Origin: Sphingomonas abaci
Lineage (GTDB): Bacteria > Pseudomonadota > Alphaproteobacteria > Sphingomonadales > Sphingomonadaceae
Direction of reading: 5' to 3'
Assembly (NCBI RefSeq): GCF_014199625.1
Contig: NZ_JACHNY010000008.1
Coordinates: forward strand, 78,369-142,368
DNA length: 64,000 nt
Shown: positions 8,138-17,649 of the stretch, one piece after another
How positions within the stretch are numbered: position 1 is the stretch's first letter
Layout: the number at the start of each line of letters is the position of its first letter
The notes under the pieces: model-generated
What the model was told of the DNA's origin: nothing
Databases searched by the model: none
Seen by the model: the letters and a program-made list of their open reading frames with translations, nothing else
Translations under genes and position numbers: made by a program

Positions 8138-9217
8138 ATGACATCCGGCCCGAACATCGCTCTTCTTTGGCGTGGGCAAGCAGCCGAGTGGACGCATCGC
8201 TTTCATGAAGCCCGGCAGTGGCCGATAATGCAGGCCTTGCGGGCGCTCGGGGCGACCGCAAGGCCTGTACTGTACAGGGACGAGGCGGTTCGCGAGATTC
8301 GGGACGAGCTGCTGTCGTGCGACGCAGTGCTGGTCTGGGTGAATCCGTTGGACATTTCAGGCGACCGCTCGCAGCTCGATCCAATGCTGCGCGAAGTCGC
8401 GGGGTGCGGCGTTGTCGTCAGCGCGCATCCTGACGTGATCGCCAAAATCGGCGTCAAGGAAGTGCTCTACACAACGCGATCCATGGAATGGGGCAGCGAT
8501 GTCGATCGATACGTGGACGCTGAAGGCCTTCGCGCTCGTTTCCCCGAACATCTTGCCGCAGGCCCGCGCGTGCTGAAGCCGAACTACGGCAACGGCGGCA
8601 GGAATGTATGGCGTGTCCAACTAGACGAAGCGGGAAACGCTCCGGCTTTGAAAACGTCGGTGAAAGTTCAAGAGGCCCGCCAAGGAAGCAAATCGGAGCG
8701 CATCAGCCTAGCCGAGTGCTTGGAAAGGTGGGTGCCGTTTCTAAACGACGGCGGCGTGCTGATCGATCAGGCTTATCAGCCGCAGTCGTCCGAGGGCATG
8801 GTCCGCTGCTACGTGTGCGGGCACCGAGTGGTTGGCTTTGGGCACAACCTGATCACTGCGCTGATGACGCCAACGGCCATTGATACAACGTCGTCAACCC
8901 CACAGCCGATGGGCCGCGCCATGTTCGGACCGGAGGTGACGCGCTTCGCAGCCTTACGGAAAGCGATGGAGGATCGCTGGATTCCAGAGATGCAAAGGTT
9001 GCTGTCGATCGTCGACCACGATCTTCCGCTTCTTTGGGACGCCGACTTCCTATTTCGCCCTGGTGAAGCCATCAGCGATGGCTCCTATGCGCTTTGCGAG
9101 ATCAATGCTAGTTCGGTTGCACCATTTCCGCCAAGCGCCGTCCAGCCAGTCGCCGCAGCGGCAATCGGTCGCGCTCTTGCCATTCGTTTGACGAAGGAGA
9201 CCTCCAATCCTCATTGA
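8138..9217 (+). CDS. Cj0069-family ATP-grasp-like protein
   Basis: A 359-residue protein. An earlier in-frame start at 7799 would overlap the dismutase gene, so ATG 8138 was chosen, behind GGGAGATG at 8125-8132. Family motifs are NIALLWRG, DAVLVWVNPL, VSAHPDVIAKIGVKEVLY, VLKPNYGNGGRNVWRV (ATP-grasp-like loop), VVGFGHNLI, LLWDADFLF and LCEINASSVAPFP. The reaction is unknown. ATP-grasp folds usually join a carboxylate to an amine or thiol. It is the last cargo gene before tnpR and lies 88 bases after the dismutase gene, so it may share the chr transcript. Confidence 0.75.
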   Translation: MTSGPNIALLWRGQAAEWTHRFHEARQWPIMQALRALGATARPVLYRDEAVREIRDELLSCDAVLVWVNPLDISGDRSQLDPMLREVAGCGVVVSAHPDVIAKIGVKEVLYTTRSMEWGSDVDRYVDAEGLRARFPEHLAAGPRVLKPNYGNGGRNVWRVQLDEAGNAPALKTSVKVQEARQGSKSERISLAECLERWVPFLNDGGVLIDQAYQPQSSEGMVRCYVCGHRVVGFGHNLITALMTPTAIDTTSSTPQPMGRAMFGPEVTRFAALRKAMEDRWIPEMQRLLSIVDHDLPLLWDADFLFRPGEAISDGSYALCEINASSVAPFPPSAVQPVAAAAIGRALAIRLTKETSNPH

Positions 9218-9301
9218 TATGATTCAAGCAATTCAAGAGACGTGACATTGGTCGTATCAATCAGACAAGCCTAAGGGTGAGCGAGGCTGGGTGAAACCGG
9301 C

Positions 9302-9862
9302 TCAGGTGGCAGCGCGGAGATACTGGTAGAGGGTTTCGCGACTGATCCCCAGGTCACGGGCGATGACGGCCTTGCGCTCGCCGTCATCAACACGGCGGTG
9401 CAGCTCGGCGACCATTTCGTCGGAGAGGGAACGTTTCCGCCCGCGATAAGCACCGCGTTGTCTGGCGACCGCAATGCCTTCGCGCTGCCGCTCCCGGATC
9501 AGGGCGCGCTCGAATTCGGCGAACGCACCCATGACCGAGAGCATCAGGTTGGCCATCGGGGAATCCTCGCCCGAGAAGGCCAGGCTTTCCTTCACGAACT
9601 CGATCCGGACGCCTCTTTTGGTGAGGGACTGAACCAGTTTGCGCAGATCGTCGAGATTACGCGCCAATCGATCCATGCTGTGGACCACGACGGTGTCACC
9701 CTCGCGGGCGAAGGCGAGCATGGCATCGAGTTCGGGGCGGTTGATGTCCTTGCCCGATGCCTTGTCGGTGAAAATCCGGTCGAGCGACTGCCCGTCCAAC
9801 TGGCGATCGACATTCTGATCGAATGTGCTCACCCGGACGTAACCGATCCTCTGGCCTTTCAT
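9302..9862 (-). CDS. tnpR: Transposon resolvase (serine recombinase)
   Basis: A 186-residue small serine recombinase. The nucleophile is Ser12 in GYVRVSTFDQN. The catalytic domain carries DKASGKDINRPELDAML, VHSMDRLARNLDDLR and the helix-E region AFAEFERALIRERQREGIA. A C-terminal helix-turn-helix follows (RKAVIARDLGISRETLYQYL). It resolves Tn3 cointegrates at the res site. It is divergent from tnpA with a 173-bp gap, the classic Tn3 layout. It looks intact. Confidence 0.93.
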   Translation of the reverse strand: MKGQRIGYVRVSTFDQNVDRQLDGQSLDRIFTDKASGKDINRPELDAMLAFAREGDTVVVHSMDRLARNLDDLRKLVQSLTKRGVRIEFVKESLAFSGEDSPMANLMLSVMGAFAEFERALIRERQREGIAVARQRGAYRGRKRSLSDEMVAELHRRVDDGERKAVIARDLGISRETLYQYLRAAT

Positions 9863-9880
9863 CGCCGCCTCCGGTCAAAA

Positions 9881-10010
9881 TGTCAGGTTGAATTCTATGA
9901 CACGGCGGAACATGCGTCAATAAATGCTTGCCATAACCCTATCCTGACAGAAACCGCCGCTGCATCCTGACGTCCGGTTAGGCTATACTCCAGATTGACG
10001 CTAGCCTGTC
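9881..10010. other. Candidate res site between tnpR and tnpA
   Basis: The 173-bp divergent gap contains TGTCA-N12-TGACA at 9881-9902, a further TGACA at 9945-9949 and a CGTC/GACG pair between 9970 and 10000. Paired half-sites of this kind are expected for resolvase binding and crossing-over. The promoters of tnpR and tnpA should also lie here. Exact subsites are an inference. Confidence 0.55.
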
Positions 10011-10035
10011 GCTCTCGACTCGGGATGGAGGCAGG

Positions 10036-13005
10036 ATGGCGCGGCGGCGATTATTGACCGGAGAAGAAAGGCGTCGCCTGTTCGATATCCCCCATGACGA
10101 AACCGCGATCGTCGGCCACTATACCCTTGCCGCCGAGGATCTCGAACTGGTCGGTCGCCGCTATCGCCCTGCCAACCGCCTCGGTCTGGCAACGCAGATC
10201 GCGCTTATGCGGCATCCCGGCTTCGGTTTGCAGCCCGACGTCGACGTCCCCGATGCGGTCCTTCACTATCTCGCCGCCCAGCTCTTCGTCGATGTTGATG
10301 CGTTCGCCGACTATGGCCAGCGCGCGCAAACACGTAACGATCATGCCGACATTGCGGCACGGCATCTGGGGCTACACCCTTTTCGGCGAGGGGATATACC
10401 GCTCGCGCTCGATCTCGCCGCAAGAGCTGCGGAGCGGACCGATCGGGGCGAACCTATTGTCCGCGCATTGATGGAGGGGCTGAAGCAGGAACGCTTCATT
10501 CTTCCATCGGCAGACACGCTCGAACGTGCGGGCCTCGCCGGCAGGGCACGCGCCCGCAAAGCCGCGGCGGCGCTCATTGTCGAAAGCCTGGGTCATGCCG
10601 AACTGGCGCGGATCGATGATCTGATCGTCAACAACAGCGACTTCGGCATGACGCCGCTGGCCTGGCTGCGCAATTTCGAGGAAGCGCCCACCACGGCGAA
10701 CATCAACGGGCTGCTGGAACGGCTACGCTATGTGCGCGGAATCGGCATCGACCCGGCGATCGGCGCGAAAATCCCCGACTTCCGGTTCGCGCAGTTCATG
10801 CGCGAAGGTGGCGTTGCGCCGGCGTTCCTGCTCTCCGATTATAGCCTTAACAGGCGCCGCGCGACGCTGATCGCGGCGGTCATCGACCTCGATGCCAGGC
10901 TCGCCGATGGTGCGATCCAGATGTTCGACAGGCTTGTCGGAAGCCTGTTCACACGGGCGCGGCGCGGGCGGGAAAGGCGCTATCAGGACAGCATCCGCTC
11001 GGTCGGCGAACTTATGCGGCTGTTCGGCGCGACGATCGCCGCGCTGGGAGAGGCGGTCGAACATGGCGGTAATCCGCTCGAACTGATCGACGAAGCGGTA
11101 GGCTGGCACAGACTGGTCGCAGCCAAATCGCAGGTCGATGCGCTGGCCGAGCTGGCGGGCGAAGATGCGCTTGTCGCGGCGACTGGTCGCTATGCGACGC
11201 TGCGGCGGTTCAGCCCGGCTTTCCTCGATACATTCACGTTCAAGGCATCGGGGAGCGGATCGCAACTGGTCAAGGCCATCGAGGTCATCCGCGATACCAA
11301 TGCCCGCAAGGCCCGCAGCCTGCCCGAGGGCGTTCCGCTCCCATTCGCCAACCGGCAGTGGAAGCGCCTCATCACCGAAGGTGGCCAGGTCGATCGCCGG
11401 CGATACGAGACGGCCATCATGGCCACGCTGCGCGATCGGTTGCGCGCCGGCGACATATGGGTCGAAGGAACCCGCAATTATCGCCGCTTCGACACCTATT
11501 TGCTGAGTCGACGCGATGCCGATAAGGTGGCCGACAGCCTGCCATTCCAGACCGATGCGGCCGCCTATCTGGAGGAGCGGGCAAGGACGCTCGACTGGCG
11601 GCTGCGCCGTTTCGCCAAGCAACTCAAGGCGAACAGGCTCGCGGGCGTGGCGCTCGAACGCGACCGGCTCAAGCTGCAACCCATGCCGGCGATCACTCCA
11701 CCCGAGGCGGAGGCTCTCGATCGCAGGCTCGACGCCTTGCTTCCGCGCGTGCGGATCACCGAACTCCTGGTCGAGGTGGCCGAGCGCACCGGGTTCCTGA
11801 GCGCATTTCGCGATCTTCGGTCCGGCAAGGAGCATGACAACCCGCACGCGATCCTCGCCGCCATTCTCGCTGATGGATCGAATCTGGGTCTAGAGCGCAT
11901 GGCCAACGCCAGCGACGGGGTGAGCTACGCCCAGCTTGCCTGGACCCACAACTGGTATTTGTCGCCCGAAAACTATCAGGCCGCGTTGGGGATGATCGTT
12001 GCCGCGCACCATGATCTTCCTTTCACGCGCCATTGGGGAGCCGGCACTAGTTCATCCTCCGATGGGCAGTTCTTCCGCTCGGGCCGCAACCGATCGGCGG
12101 CGGCCGACATCAATGCGAAATATGGCAGCGAGCCGGGCCTGAAGATCTACTCCCACCTGTCCGATCATTTTGCCTCGTTCGGATCGCGGATCATGTCGGC
12201 CACCGCCGGCGAGGCCCCCTACGTGCTGGATGGCCTGATGCTCGGCGCCGGCGCGCTACCGCTGCATGAGCATTACACTGATACCGGCGGCGCGACGGAC
12301 CATGTCTTTGCCCTTTGCCATCTTCTCGGCTTCCGGTTCGTGCCCCGTCTGCGCGACATCGCCGACCGGAAACTCGGCTCGATCGCCGCGCCTTCGACCT
12401 ACAAAGGCATCGAAAGCCTCATGGGCCGCACGATCAAGACGGCGGCGATCGAAGCCGATTGGGATGACATCGTCAGGATCGTCGCCTCCATTAAGGAAGG
12501 AGCCGTTGCGCCCTCCGCGATCCTGCGCAAGCTGGCCGCCTACAAGCGCCAGAACAGGCTGGATTTTGCGCTGGCCGAACTCGGCCGCATCGAGCGGACG
12601 CTATTTGCGCTCGACTGGCTTGAACAGCCCGACTTGCGTCGCGCCTGCCAGGCCGGCCTCAATAAAGGCGAAGCACGTCATACCCTTGCCGCCGCGATCT
12701 ACACCAACCGACAGGGGCGGTTCACCGATCGCTCGATCGAGAATCAGGAATATCGGGCATCGGGCCTCAATCTGCTGATCGCGGCGATTTCTTACTGGAA
12801 CACCGTCTATATGGACAGGGCCGCCCAGCATCTCCAATCATCCGGCGGCACCTTCGATGATGCGCTGCTTGCCCATCTCTCGCCGATGGGCTGGGTGCAT
12901 ATCAGTTTGACCGGCGACTATCTGTGGCAAAGGGCAAACCGGCTCTCCCCTGGCGAGTTCCGCACCCTCAACGATCCCATGGCCCGCCTCAAACTCGTGG
13001 CATAG
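10036..13005 (+). CDS. tnpA: Tn3-family transposase
   Basis: A 989-residue transposase of full family length. The N-terminal part starts [16 protein letters not shown], like the IS1071-type branch. The C-terminal catalytic domain shows the three acidic residues: Asp676 in SSSDGQFF, Asp755 in GGATDHVF and Glu879 in [11 protein letters not shown]. The protein ends [17 protein letters not shown], 60 bases before the right transposon end. It has no internal stop or frameshift and should be active. Confidence 0.96.
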   Translation: MARRRLLTGEERRRLFDIPHDETAIVGHYTLAAEDLELVGRRYRPANRLGLATQIALMRHPGFGLQPDVDVPDAVLHYLAAQLFVDVDAFADYGQRAQTRNDHADIAARHLGLHPFRRGDIPLALDLAARAAERTDRGEPIVRALMEGLKQERFILPSADTLERAGLAGRARARKAAAALIVESLGHAELARIDDLIVNNSDFGMTPLAWLRNFEEAPTTANINGLLERLRYVRGIGIDPAIGAKIPDFRFAQFMREGGVAPAFLLSDYSLNRRRATLIAAVIDLDARLADGAIQMFDRLVGSLFTRARRGRERRYQDSIRSVGELMRLFGATIAALGEAVEHGGNPLELIDEAVGWHRLVAAKSQVDALAELAGEDALVAATGRYATLRRFSPAFLDTFTFKASGSGSQLVKAIEVIRDTNARKARSLPEGVPLPFANRQWKRLITEGGQVDRRRYETAIMATLRDRLRAGDIWVEGTRNYRRFDTYLLSRRDADKVADSLPFQTDAAAYLEERARTLDWRLRRFAKQLKANRLAGVALERDRLKLQPMPAITPPEAEALDRRLDALLPRVRITELLVEVAERTGFLSAFRDLRSGKEHDNPHAILAAILADGSNLGLERMANASDGVSYAQLAWTHNWYLSPENYQAALGMIVAAHHDLPFTRHWGAGTSSSSDGQFFRSGRNRSAAADINAKYGSEPGLKIYSHLSDHFASFGSRIMSATAGEAPYVLDGLMLGAGALPLHEHYTDTGGATDHVFALCHLLGFRFVPRLRDIADRKLGSIAAPSTYKGIESLMGRTIKTAAIEADWDDIVRIVASIKEGAVAPSAILRKLAAYKRQNRLDFALAELGRIERTLFALDWLEQPDLRRACQAGLNKGEARHTLAAAIYTNRQGRFTDRSIENQEYRASGLNLLIAAISYWNTVYMDRAAQHLQSSGGTFDDALLAHLSPMGWVHISLTGDYLWQRANRLSPGEFRTLNDPMARLKLVA

Positions 13006-13009
13006 CCAG

Positions 13010-13065
13010 TGTTCTCATTATGTCCGCCAAATCGTTGTCTGGCGCACAAACCTTGAGGTGACGCC
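13010..13065 (-). repeat. Right terminal inverted repeat (IRR)
   Basis: The reverse complement starts GGCGTCACCTCAAGG and pairs with 2914-2969 over 56 bp with two mismatches. It begins 5 bases after the tnpA stop codon. Confidence 0.92.
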
Positions 13066-13070
13066 CATCC
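13066..13070. repeat. Target-site duplication, right copy (CATCC)
   Basis: CATCC directly follows the right inverted repeat and equals 2909-2913. On the minus strand it falls in the codons for Trp-Asp of EHWDV in the interrupted gene. Confidence 0.93.
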
Positions 13071-13396
13071 CAATGCTCGACGATACGACCCTCATCATCT
13101 AATCGGAAGATGTCGATGCCAGCGTAGTCGTGGTCTCCGGGCCAGTGCTGATGGCAGTGCAGGACCACGGTATTTCCTTCTGCAATAGTCCGCTTGAATT
13201 CGACTCTCTTGCCAGGCCACTCTCGTGCCATCCGCTCAAAATAGTCGATAAATGCCTGCTTTCCGGTAGCGACTTGAGGGTTGTGCTGGATATATTCTCC
13301 GCCGACATATTGCTTGATTGCCTCAGCAGGTCGGCAGTCGTTGAACATCATCTCGTAAAAGGCGATCACGTTCGCCTTATTTAGCTCCAATGACAT
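13066..13396 (-). pseudogene. 5' part of NTF2/SnoaL-like gene, interrupted by the transposon
   Basis: Residues 1-110 of a nuclear-transport-factor-2/SnoaL-like protein, ending in EGRIVEHWD at the transposon boundary. The missing last residues are at 2859-2908. Translation now runs into the inverted repeat and adds 25 foreign residues ([12 protein letters not shown]...) up to a stop at 12989-12991. A 135-residue chimeric protein could therefore still be made, overlapping the 3' end of tnpA. Members of this fold are often small hydrolases, isomerases or cyclases with a cone-shaped pocket. Loss of the C-terminal strand probably destabilises it. Its original substrate is unknown. Confidence 0.9.
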
Positions 13397-13598
13397 CTAA
13401 CAGCATCCTTCCCTGAGAAAACGATCCTCTTTTGAAATGGTGTCGCGAACGGCCGGTCCGGGATCGGGCGCTAATCCCAAGCCAGCGGACCTCCCGCTAG
13501 CATTCCCCTTTCACCATCCCGATCGGAGCAGTCGCCGGGCTTAGCGTACGACTTGAACCATCCTCTCACCGGCGCCCTTCCTAGACCATCAACATACG

Positions 13599-14492
13599 TC
13601 AGCTTCTGTCCCGTGTCGTGATCGCGACCCCCGCGGAGGCGACGATCAGGCCGGCGATCTGCACCGCGCCGAGCGCCTCCCCAAAGAGCATGAACGCCAG
13701 CACCGCCACGACGGGCGGCACAAGGTAGAACAGCGAGGCGACGACCGAGACCGCGCTGCGCCCGATCATCATCAGGAGCAAGGTCATCCCGCCGACCGAC
13801 AGGCCGATTACCGACCAGGTTAGCGCGCTCCACGCCTCCCAGCTGCCATCGAAGCGCATATCCTCGGTCAGGAGCGCGACGGGCGCGATGACGAGGCCCG
13901 AGGCGGCGAATTGGATCGCCGCGCCGACGCGTAGGTCAACGCCACCGCCGCTGCGCTTCTGCCAGATGGTGCCGAGCGTGATGGCGACGGTCGCCAGCGC
14001 CGCGACCGCGACGGTGACGGGAGCCGCCGCGTGGACGGACGAGGTCACCTGCGGGGCGAGCACCATTGTCGCGCCGATCAAGCCGACCAGGATTCCCATC
14101 CACTGCCGACGGGTGACGCGGTCGCCAAGCATCGGCCCGGCCAGCGCTGCGGTCAGGAGCGGCTGCAGGCCTGTGATGAGGGCGCAGACCGCTGCCGGCA
14201 GGCCATGGCTGACTGACCAGAACACGCCCGCCAGATAAATTCCCTGGAGCAGGAGGCCAGCGACGACCGCGTTCGCCCACAACCGCGGTTCGCGGGGCCT
14301 GGACGCACCGGCGAGCGCAGCTAAGCCGGTGAATATGGCCGTACCGCACGCGAAGCGGATGGTCAGGAAAGTGAGCGGGTCCGCGTGGCCCGCGACGAGG
14401 CGTGCGACCAAAAAGCCAGTCGCCCAGATGCTGACGAACAGCATCGGGGCGACCGTAACGAGGTCGGGAAGCGACCGGGACCTACCGGACAC
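13599..14492 (-). CDS. DMT-family transporter (EamA domain)
   Basis: A 297-residue inner-membrane protein with about ten hydrophobic segments in two EamA repeats (near residues 12-140 and 155-290). The start used is GTG 14492, 19 bases after the receptor stop. ATG 14444 (MLFVSIWATGF) is an alternative. Motifs SIWATGFLVARL and the C-terminal FYLVPPVVAVLAFMLFGE are typical of the family, which exports metabolites or amino acids. It is the distal gene behind the TonB-dependent receptor and may help remove an aromatic intermediate, which is an inference. Confidence 0.8.
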   Translation of the reverse strand: MSGRSRSLPDLVTVAPMLFVSIWATGFLVARLVAGHADPLTFLTIRFACGTAIFTGLAALAGASRPREPRLWANAVVAGLLLQGIYLAGVFWSVSHGLPAAVCALITGLQPLLTAALAGPMLGDRVTRRQWMGILVGLIGATMVLAPQVTSSVHAAAPVTVAVAALATVAITLGTIWQKRSGGGVDLRVGAAIQFAASGLVIAPVALLTEDMRFDGSWEAWSALTWSVIGLSVGGMTLLLMMIGRSAVSVVASLFYLVPPVVAVLAFMLFGEALGAVQIAGLIVASAGVAITTRDRS

Positions 14493-14511
14493 TTGCCCGT
14501 GGAGAGAGGGT

Positions 14512-17100
14512 TCAGAAATTGATCGTGCCTTCGACCGTGAACATGCGCGGCGGGCCGTACGTCACCTCGGCATAGCCGGATGCTGCGGTGAGGGACGAAT
14601 TGCCGCTGCCAATATAGGCCTTGTTGGTCAGATTGGTGACGCCCGCAGCGATGCTGTAGCGGTCGGCCCGGTCGGCGTAACGCAAGGTCGCGTTGACCAG
14701 CGCATACTTGTTCTGGGCGATCTGCTCGGTGTTCGGCGCGTCGAAGTAGGTCTTGCTGCGGTACGCGACGTCGACGCGCGGAGTGAGCGAACCCGAGCTC
14801 AACGGGATGCGGTAGGCGAACCCGCCGTTGAGGCTCCACTTCGGCGTATAGGCCTGCATGTCGTCGAGGTCGACGCGACCTAGCGCGCCAGGCGCAAGGT
14901 TCGCCTGCCCGGCATTGAGCGCGTTCGTGAAGCTGTCGTAGCCAAAATCCGTGTATCCGACGCCGAAATTGATCAGCAGCGGACCGATCGGGCTGACGGT
15001 TCCTTCGACCTCGAAGCCATTGATCGTCGCCTCGCCGGCGTTGCGCACGACCGGGGCGACGCCCTCGCGCACAACGATCTGGATGTCCTTGTATTTCGAC
15101 TTGAAGGCTGCGGCGGAAAGCCGGAGCGTGCGGCCGATGAGCAGCTTGCCGCCGATCTCGTACGACGTCACCTGCTCGGGGTCGAATTCGGGCAGAAATT
15201 CCCGACCCGTCGGCGCGTTGGGCGAGATGACGGGCTGCACGATGCGGGTGTTGAAGCCGCCGCTCTTGAAGCCCTGCGAGTAGCTCGCATAGGTCATGAG
15301 CTCCGGTGTCCACTGATATTGCAGCGTCGCCGCGGGCGTGAACTTGCTGTTGGTCTTCGAGTTGAGGACCGGGTTGAAGAGGAAGGTCCGGGAGCCGGTG
15401 CAGGTCGCGGCCACCGCGCCCGTGCGCTGCGGCCCGAGGCAGACGTTCTGGGCGTTCAGCGGCGCGGGATAGGCCACGTTGTAGCCGACGTTCGTGTAGC
15501 CGTAGCCGCTGACGGCGGCGGTCTCGAACGGCGTGGCCTCCTTCTTGTCGCGGGTGTAGCGGAGGCCGACCGTCAGGTTCAGCTTGTCCGTGATCGCGAA
15601 GGACTCCTGCGTAAAGATCGCCAGCGATTCATTCTTGATGTCGGCGTTGTTGTTGAGGCCGCCGACGCGCAGTTCCTCGCCGGTGGTGGCGCTGATCTGC
15701 GACGGGAGGAAGACCGGGTAGAACTGGTAGTCGGTCTCGCGAAAATAGTAGGCGCCGAATTGGTACTTGAGGCGGCCGTTGGGGGTCTCGCCAAGGAACT
15801 GCAGCTCCTGGGTGAACTGCTTTATGTTGTCCTGGTTGACGGTCTCGAGGATGCGCAGCGGCGTGTTGTCGGCGTCGCGGATCGAGAAAGGGTTGGTCTC
15901 GCGATAGGCAGTGATCGACTTGACGGTCAGCCAGTCGGCGACGTCGTACTGGAGTGTCAGGCCGATGCCGTACATCTCCAGCTCGGACCGGCTGGGCGCG
16001 TTGGAGGCGACCTTGAAGGGGCCGAGGGCCGAGTACTGGTTGTTGGCGCAGCGGCGATCGTTGTTCTCCGGCACCGGCGTGACGGGGTTCGTCAGCGCGA
16101 AGCCGGGACAACCCGCGATTACCGAGGCGAAGCGGACGAACGCGGCGCTGGTGTTGATCCCGCCGAAGACGGTCGGCGACCCGTTCACGTCGTCCTTGGT
16201 GTAGTCGCCGATCAGCAGCGCCTCGAACTTGTCACTCGGCTTCCACAGCAGGCTTGCACGGGCCGCAAATGTGTTGACGTCACCGAAGTCGCGTCCGTCG
16301 AGGATGTTGGTGACGTAGCCGTCGCGGATGCGCTTGGTGGCCGCGAACCGTACCGCCAGCGTCTCGCTCACCGGGAGGTTGAGGACGCCGCGCAGATCCG
16401 CGCGCTTATAGTCACCGAGCGTCCAGCCAACGTTGCCGGACACGCCGGAGAAGTTTGGGCGCGCGGAGAAGACCTGGATGGCACCGCCGACGGTGTTGCG
16501 ACCGAACAGCGTCCCCTGCGGGCCGCGGAGCACCTCGACGCGCTCAACATCAAGTAGCGATATGGCGGTTCCACTGGCGCGTGCGAAGTAGACGCCGTCG
16601 ACGTAGAAGCCAACGCCGGGATCGGTCGAGGCCAGGAAGTCGGTCTGACCGACGCCGCGGATGAAAATCGCGGAGGACGAGCTGTTGCCGGATGCGGGCG
16701 CAACCGCGCTGAATTGGACATTGGGAGCGAGCTGGGTGAGCTTGTCGGAGGAGTCGATCTGACGCTCGGCGAGCGCGCTGCCCCCGAACGCCGCGACGGA
16801 AATAGGGACGTTCTGGATGCTCTCCTCGCGACGGCGCGCCGTCACGACGATGTCGCCAATGCCTCCAGGTTCCTCGGCGATGGGGTCGGACTGCTGTACG
16901 GGTGGGGCGGAGGCCGCCGGGGCCGGCGCGGCCTGTGCTGCCGAGGTGCCCGCCTCAACGACGGGCTGTTCCGGTGGCGTTTGGGCGGGAATGGTGGTCT
17001 GTGCCAAGGCAGGGGCGGGAACCACGCCAAGACCGATCGCGAGTGCCGTGCTGGACACAGTTCGGCGGATGGTCGCCGTGTAGCTTCGATGAGCCTTCAT
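14512..17100 (-). CDS. TonB-dependent outer-membrane receptor
   Basis: An 862-residue receptor. The first 34 residues form a signal peptide ending APALAQ. A Pro/Ala-rich linker follows, then a plug domain beginning IVVTARRREESIQNVPISV near residue 85 and a large beta-barrel that ends in Phe (TVEGTINF). Such receptors bring bulky or scarce substrates across the outer membrane using TonB energy. Sphingomonads use many of them for aromatic compounds. A LysR-type box pair lies 94-130 bases upstream, sharing its spacing with one before the GMC gene. The ligand is unknown. Confidence 0.92.
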   Translation of the reverse strand: MKAHRSYTATIRRTVSSTALAIGLGVVPAPALAQTTIPAQTPPEQPVVEAGTSAAQAAPAPAASAPPVQQSDPIAEEPGGIGDIVVTARRREESIQNVPISVAAFGGSALAERQIDSSDKLTQLAPNVQFSAVAPASGNSSSSAIFIRGVGQTDFLASTDPGVGFYVDGVYFARASGTAISLLDVERVEVLRGPQGTLFGRNTVGGAIQVFSARPNFSGVSGNVGWTLGDYKRADLRGVLNLPVSETLAVRFAATKRIRDGYVTNILDGRDFGDVNTFAARASLLWKPSDKFEALLIGDYTKDDVNGSPTVFGGINTSAAFVRFASVIAGCPGFALTNPVTPVPENNDRRCANNQYSALGPFKVASNAPSRSELEMYGIGLTLQYDVADWLTVKSITAYRETNPFSIRDADNTPLRILETVNQDNIKQFTQELQFLGETPNGRLKYQFGAYYFRETDYQFYPVFLPSQISATTGEELRVGGLNNNADIKNESLAIFTQESFAITDKLNLTVGLRYTRDKKEATPFETAAVSGYGYTNVGYNVAYPAPLNAQNVCLGPQRTGAVAATCTGSRTFLFNPVLNSKTNSKFTPAATLQYQWTPELMTYASYSQGFKSGGFNTRIVQPVISPNAPTGREFLPEFDPEQVTSYEIGGKLLIGRTLRLSAAAFKSKYKDIQIVVREGVAPVVRNAGEATINGFEVEGTVSPIGPLLINFGVGYTDFGYDSFTNALNAGQANLAPGALGRVDLDDMQAYTPKWSLNGGFAYRIPLSSGSLTPRVDVAYRSKTYFDAPNTEQIAQNKYALVNATLRYADRADRYSIAAGVTNLTNKAYIGSGNSSLTAASGYAEVTYGPPRMFTVEGTINF

Positions 17101-17193
17101 GTATTTCCTCCCCGTTCGCTCGACTGCCGGGGCTCCGCCCGGTCAGAACGCGTTCGTTGACGAAAGTTAGGAAGAAGTCTTTCCGAACGTCCA

Positions 17194-17230
17194 ATACAGA
17201 TGACGTATGCGATCGATACCTAGGAGGTCG
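17194..17230. promoter_or_regulatory. Tandem LysR-type boxes upstream of the TonB receptor gene
   Basis: ATAC-AGATGAC-GTAT at 17194-17208 is an exact ATAC-N7-GTAT box. A weaker second box begins with ATAC at 17216, 22 bases further on. The same 22-base offset recurs at 20435 and 20457 before the GMC gene. The left sequence CGTCCAATACAGAT is identical at both places. Confidence 0.65.
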
Positions 17231-17586
17231 GTGACACCAACAAGGCAAATCAGTCTTTCGGGAATATCAAGTATGCCCCCGCCAAAGAATTCTTAGCCGA
17301 TACCGGCATGGTATGTAAATCGATGGCACACCAATGATCTGTAGAAGCGGGTGAGCCCTTTGGAACGTTCGTCGGCGGCGCTGGATATGCCCCCCCCACG
17401 CTTGCGAGTTCGCGCACGGGGCGGGGCGCCTGCAAAGCCGGAAGTGCGAATGCGGCAGCAGCGCGGAGTCGCAACCGAGGTGGTCGCTGGCGCCCTCCAA
17501 TAGCTCAGGGGTGTTCACGCGTTGAGGCAACCACCGAGGCTTCAGCGGCGCGAAGTTGGCAGATTGACGCTGGGGGAACATAAGGA

Positions 17587-17620
17587 AGGTGGGTCGATCG
17601 CCGCAGCGACCGGCCCACCT
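17587..17620 (-). terminator. Hairpin downstream of the porin-like gene
   Basis: AGGTGGG (17587-17593) pairs with CCCACCT (17614-17620), with further pairing of GTCG and CGAC inside. It lies about 30 bases after the stop of the leftward GMC-porin operon. There is no clear U-tract, so termination is only likely. Confidence 0.45.
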
Positions 17621-17649
17621 CGGCTTCGAGCTTGGTTCCGCAGGGTCGG

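Larger units (their letters stand above)
2914..13065. mobile_element. Tn3-family unit transposon carrying chromate-resistance cargo (10,152 bp)
   Basis: The element is bounded by 56-bp inverted repeats and 5-bp CATCC duplications, and it splits an NTF2/SnoaL-like gene that is restored exactly when the element is removed. The transposition module sits at the right: tnpR (minus), a res region, tnpA (plus), with tnpA ending about 60 bases inside the right end. The cargo lies to the left: Rap1a-like, PepSY-like and DUF1259 proteins (minus), then chrB, chrA, superoxide dismutase and a Cj0069-family protein (plus). The left end carries a remnant of a different tnpA, so the present transposon may have formed by recombination between two related elements. 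All transposition genes look intact. Confidence 0.93.
17101..17649. other. Intergenic region between receptor and porin-like gene
   Basis: A 549-bp stretch without a convincing gene on either strand. It contains the receptor promoter region with tandem LysR-type boxes (17194-17230) and a terminator-like hairpin at 17587-17620. Nothing further was recognised in 17240-17580. Confidence 0.6.

Noticed and set aside
6787..8157. 456-residue open frame on the minus strand
   Set aside because: Antisense to chrA and the superoxide dismutase gene, both strongly supported by motifs and spacing.
10723..11847. 374-residue open frame on the minus strand
   Set aside because: Antisense to the intact tnpA gene.
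12989..13396. Intact SnoaL-like gene of 135 residues
   Set aside because: The last 25 residues come from the transposon repeat. The true C-terminus is at 2859-2908.
15319..16557. 412-residue open frame on the plus strand
   Set aside because: Antisense to the TonB-dependent receptor. It has no recognisable domain and a shadow-type composition.
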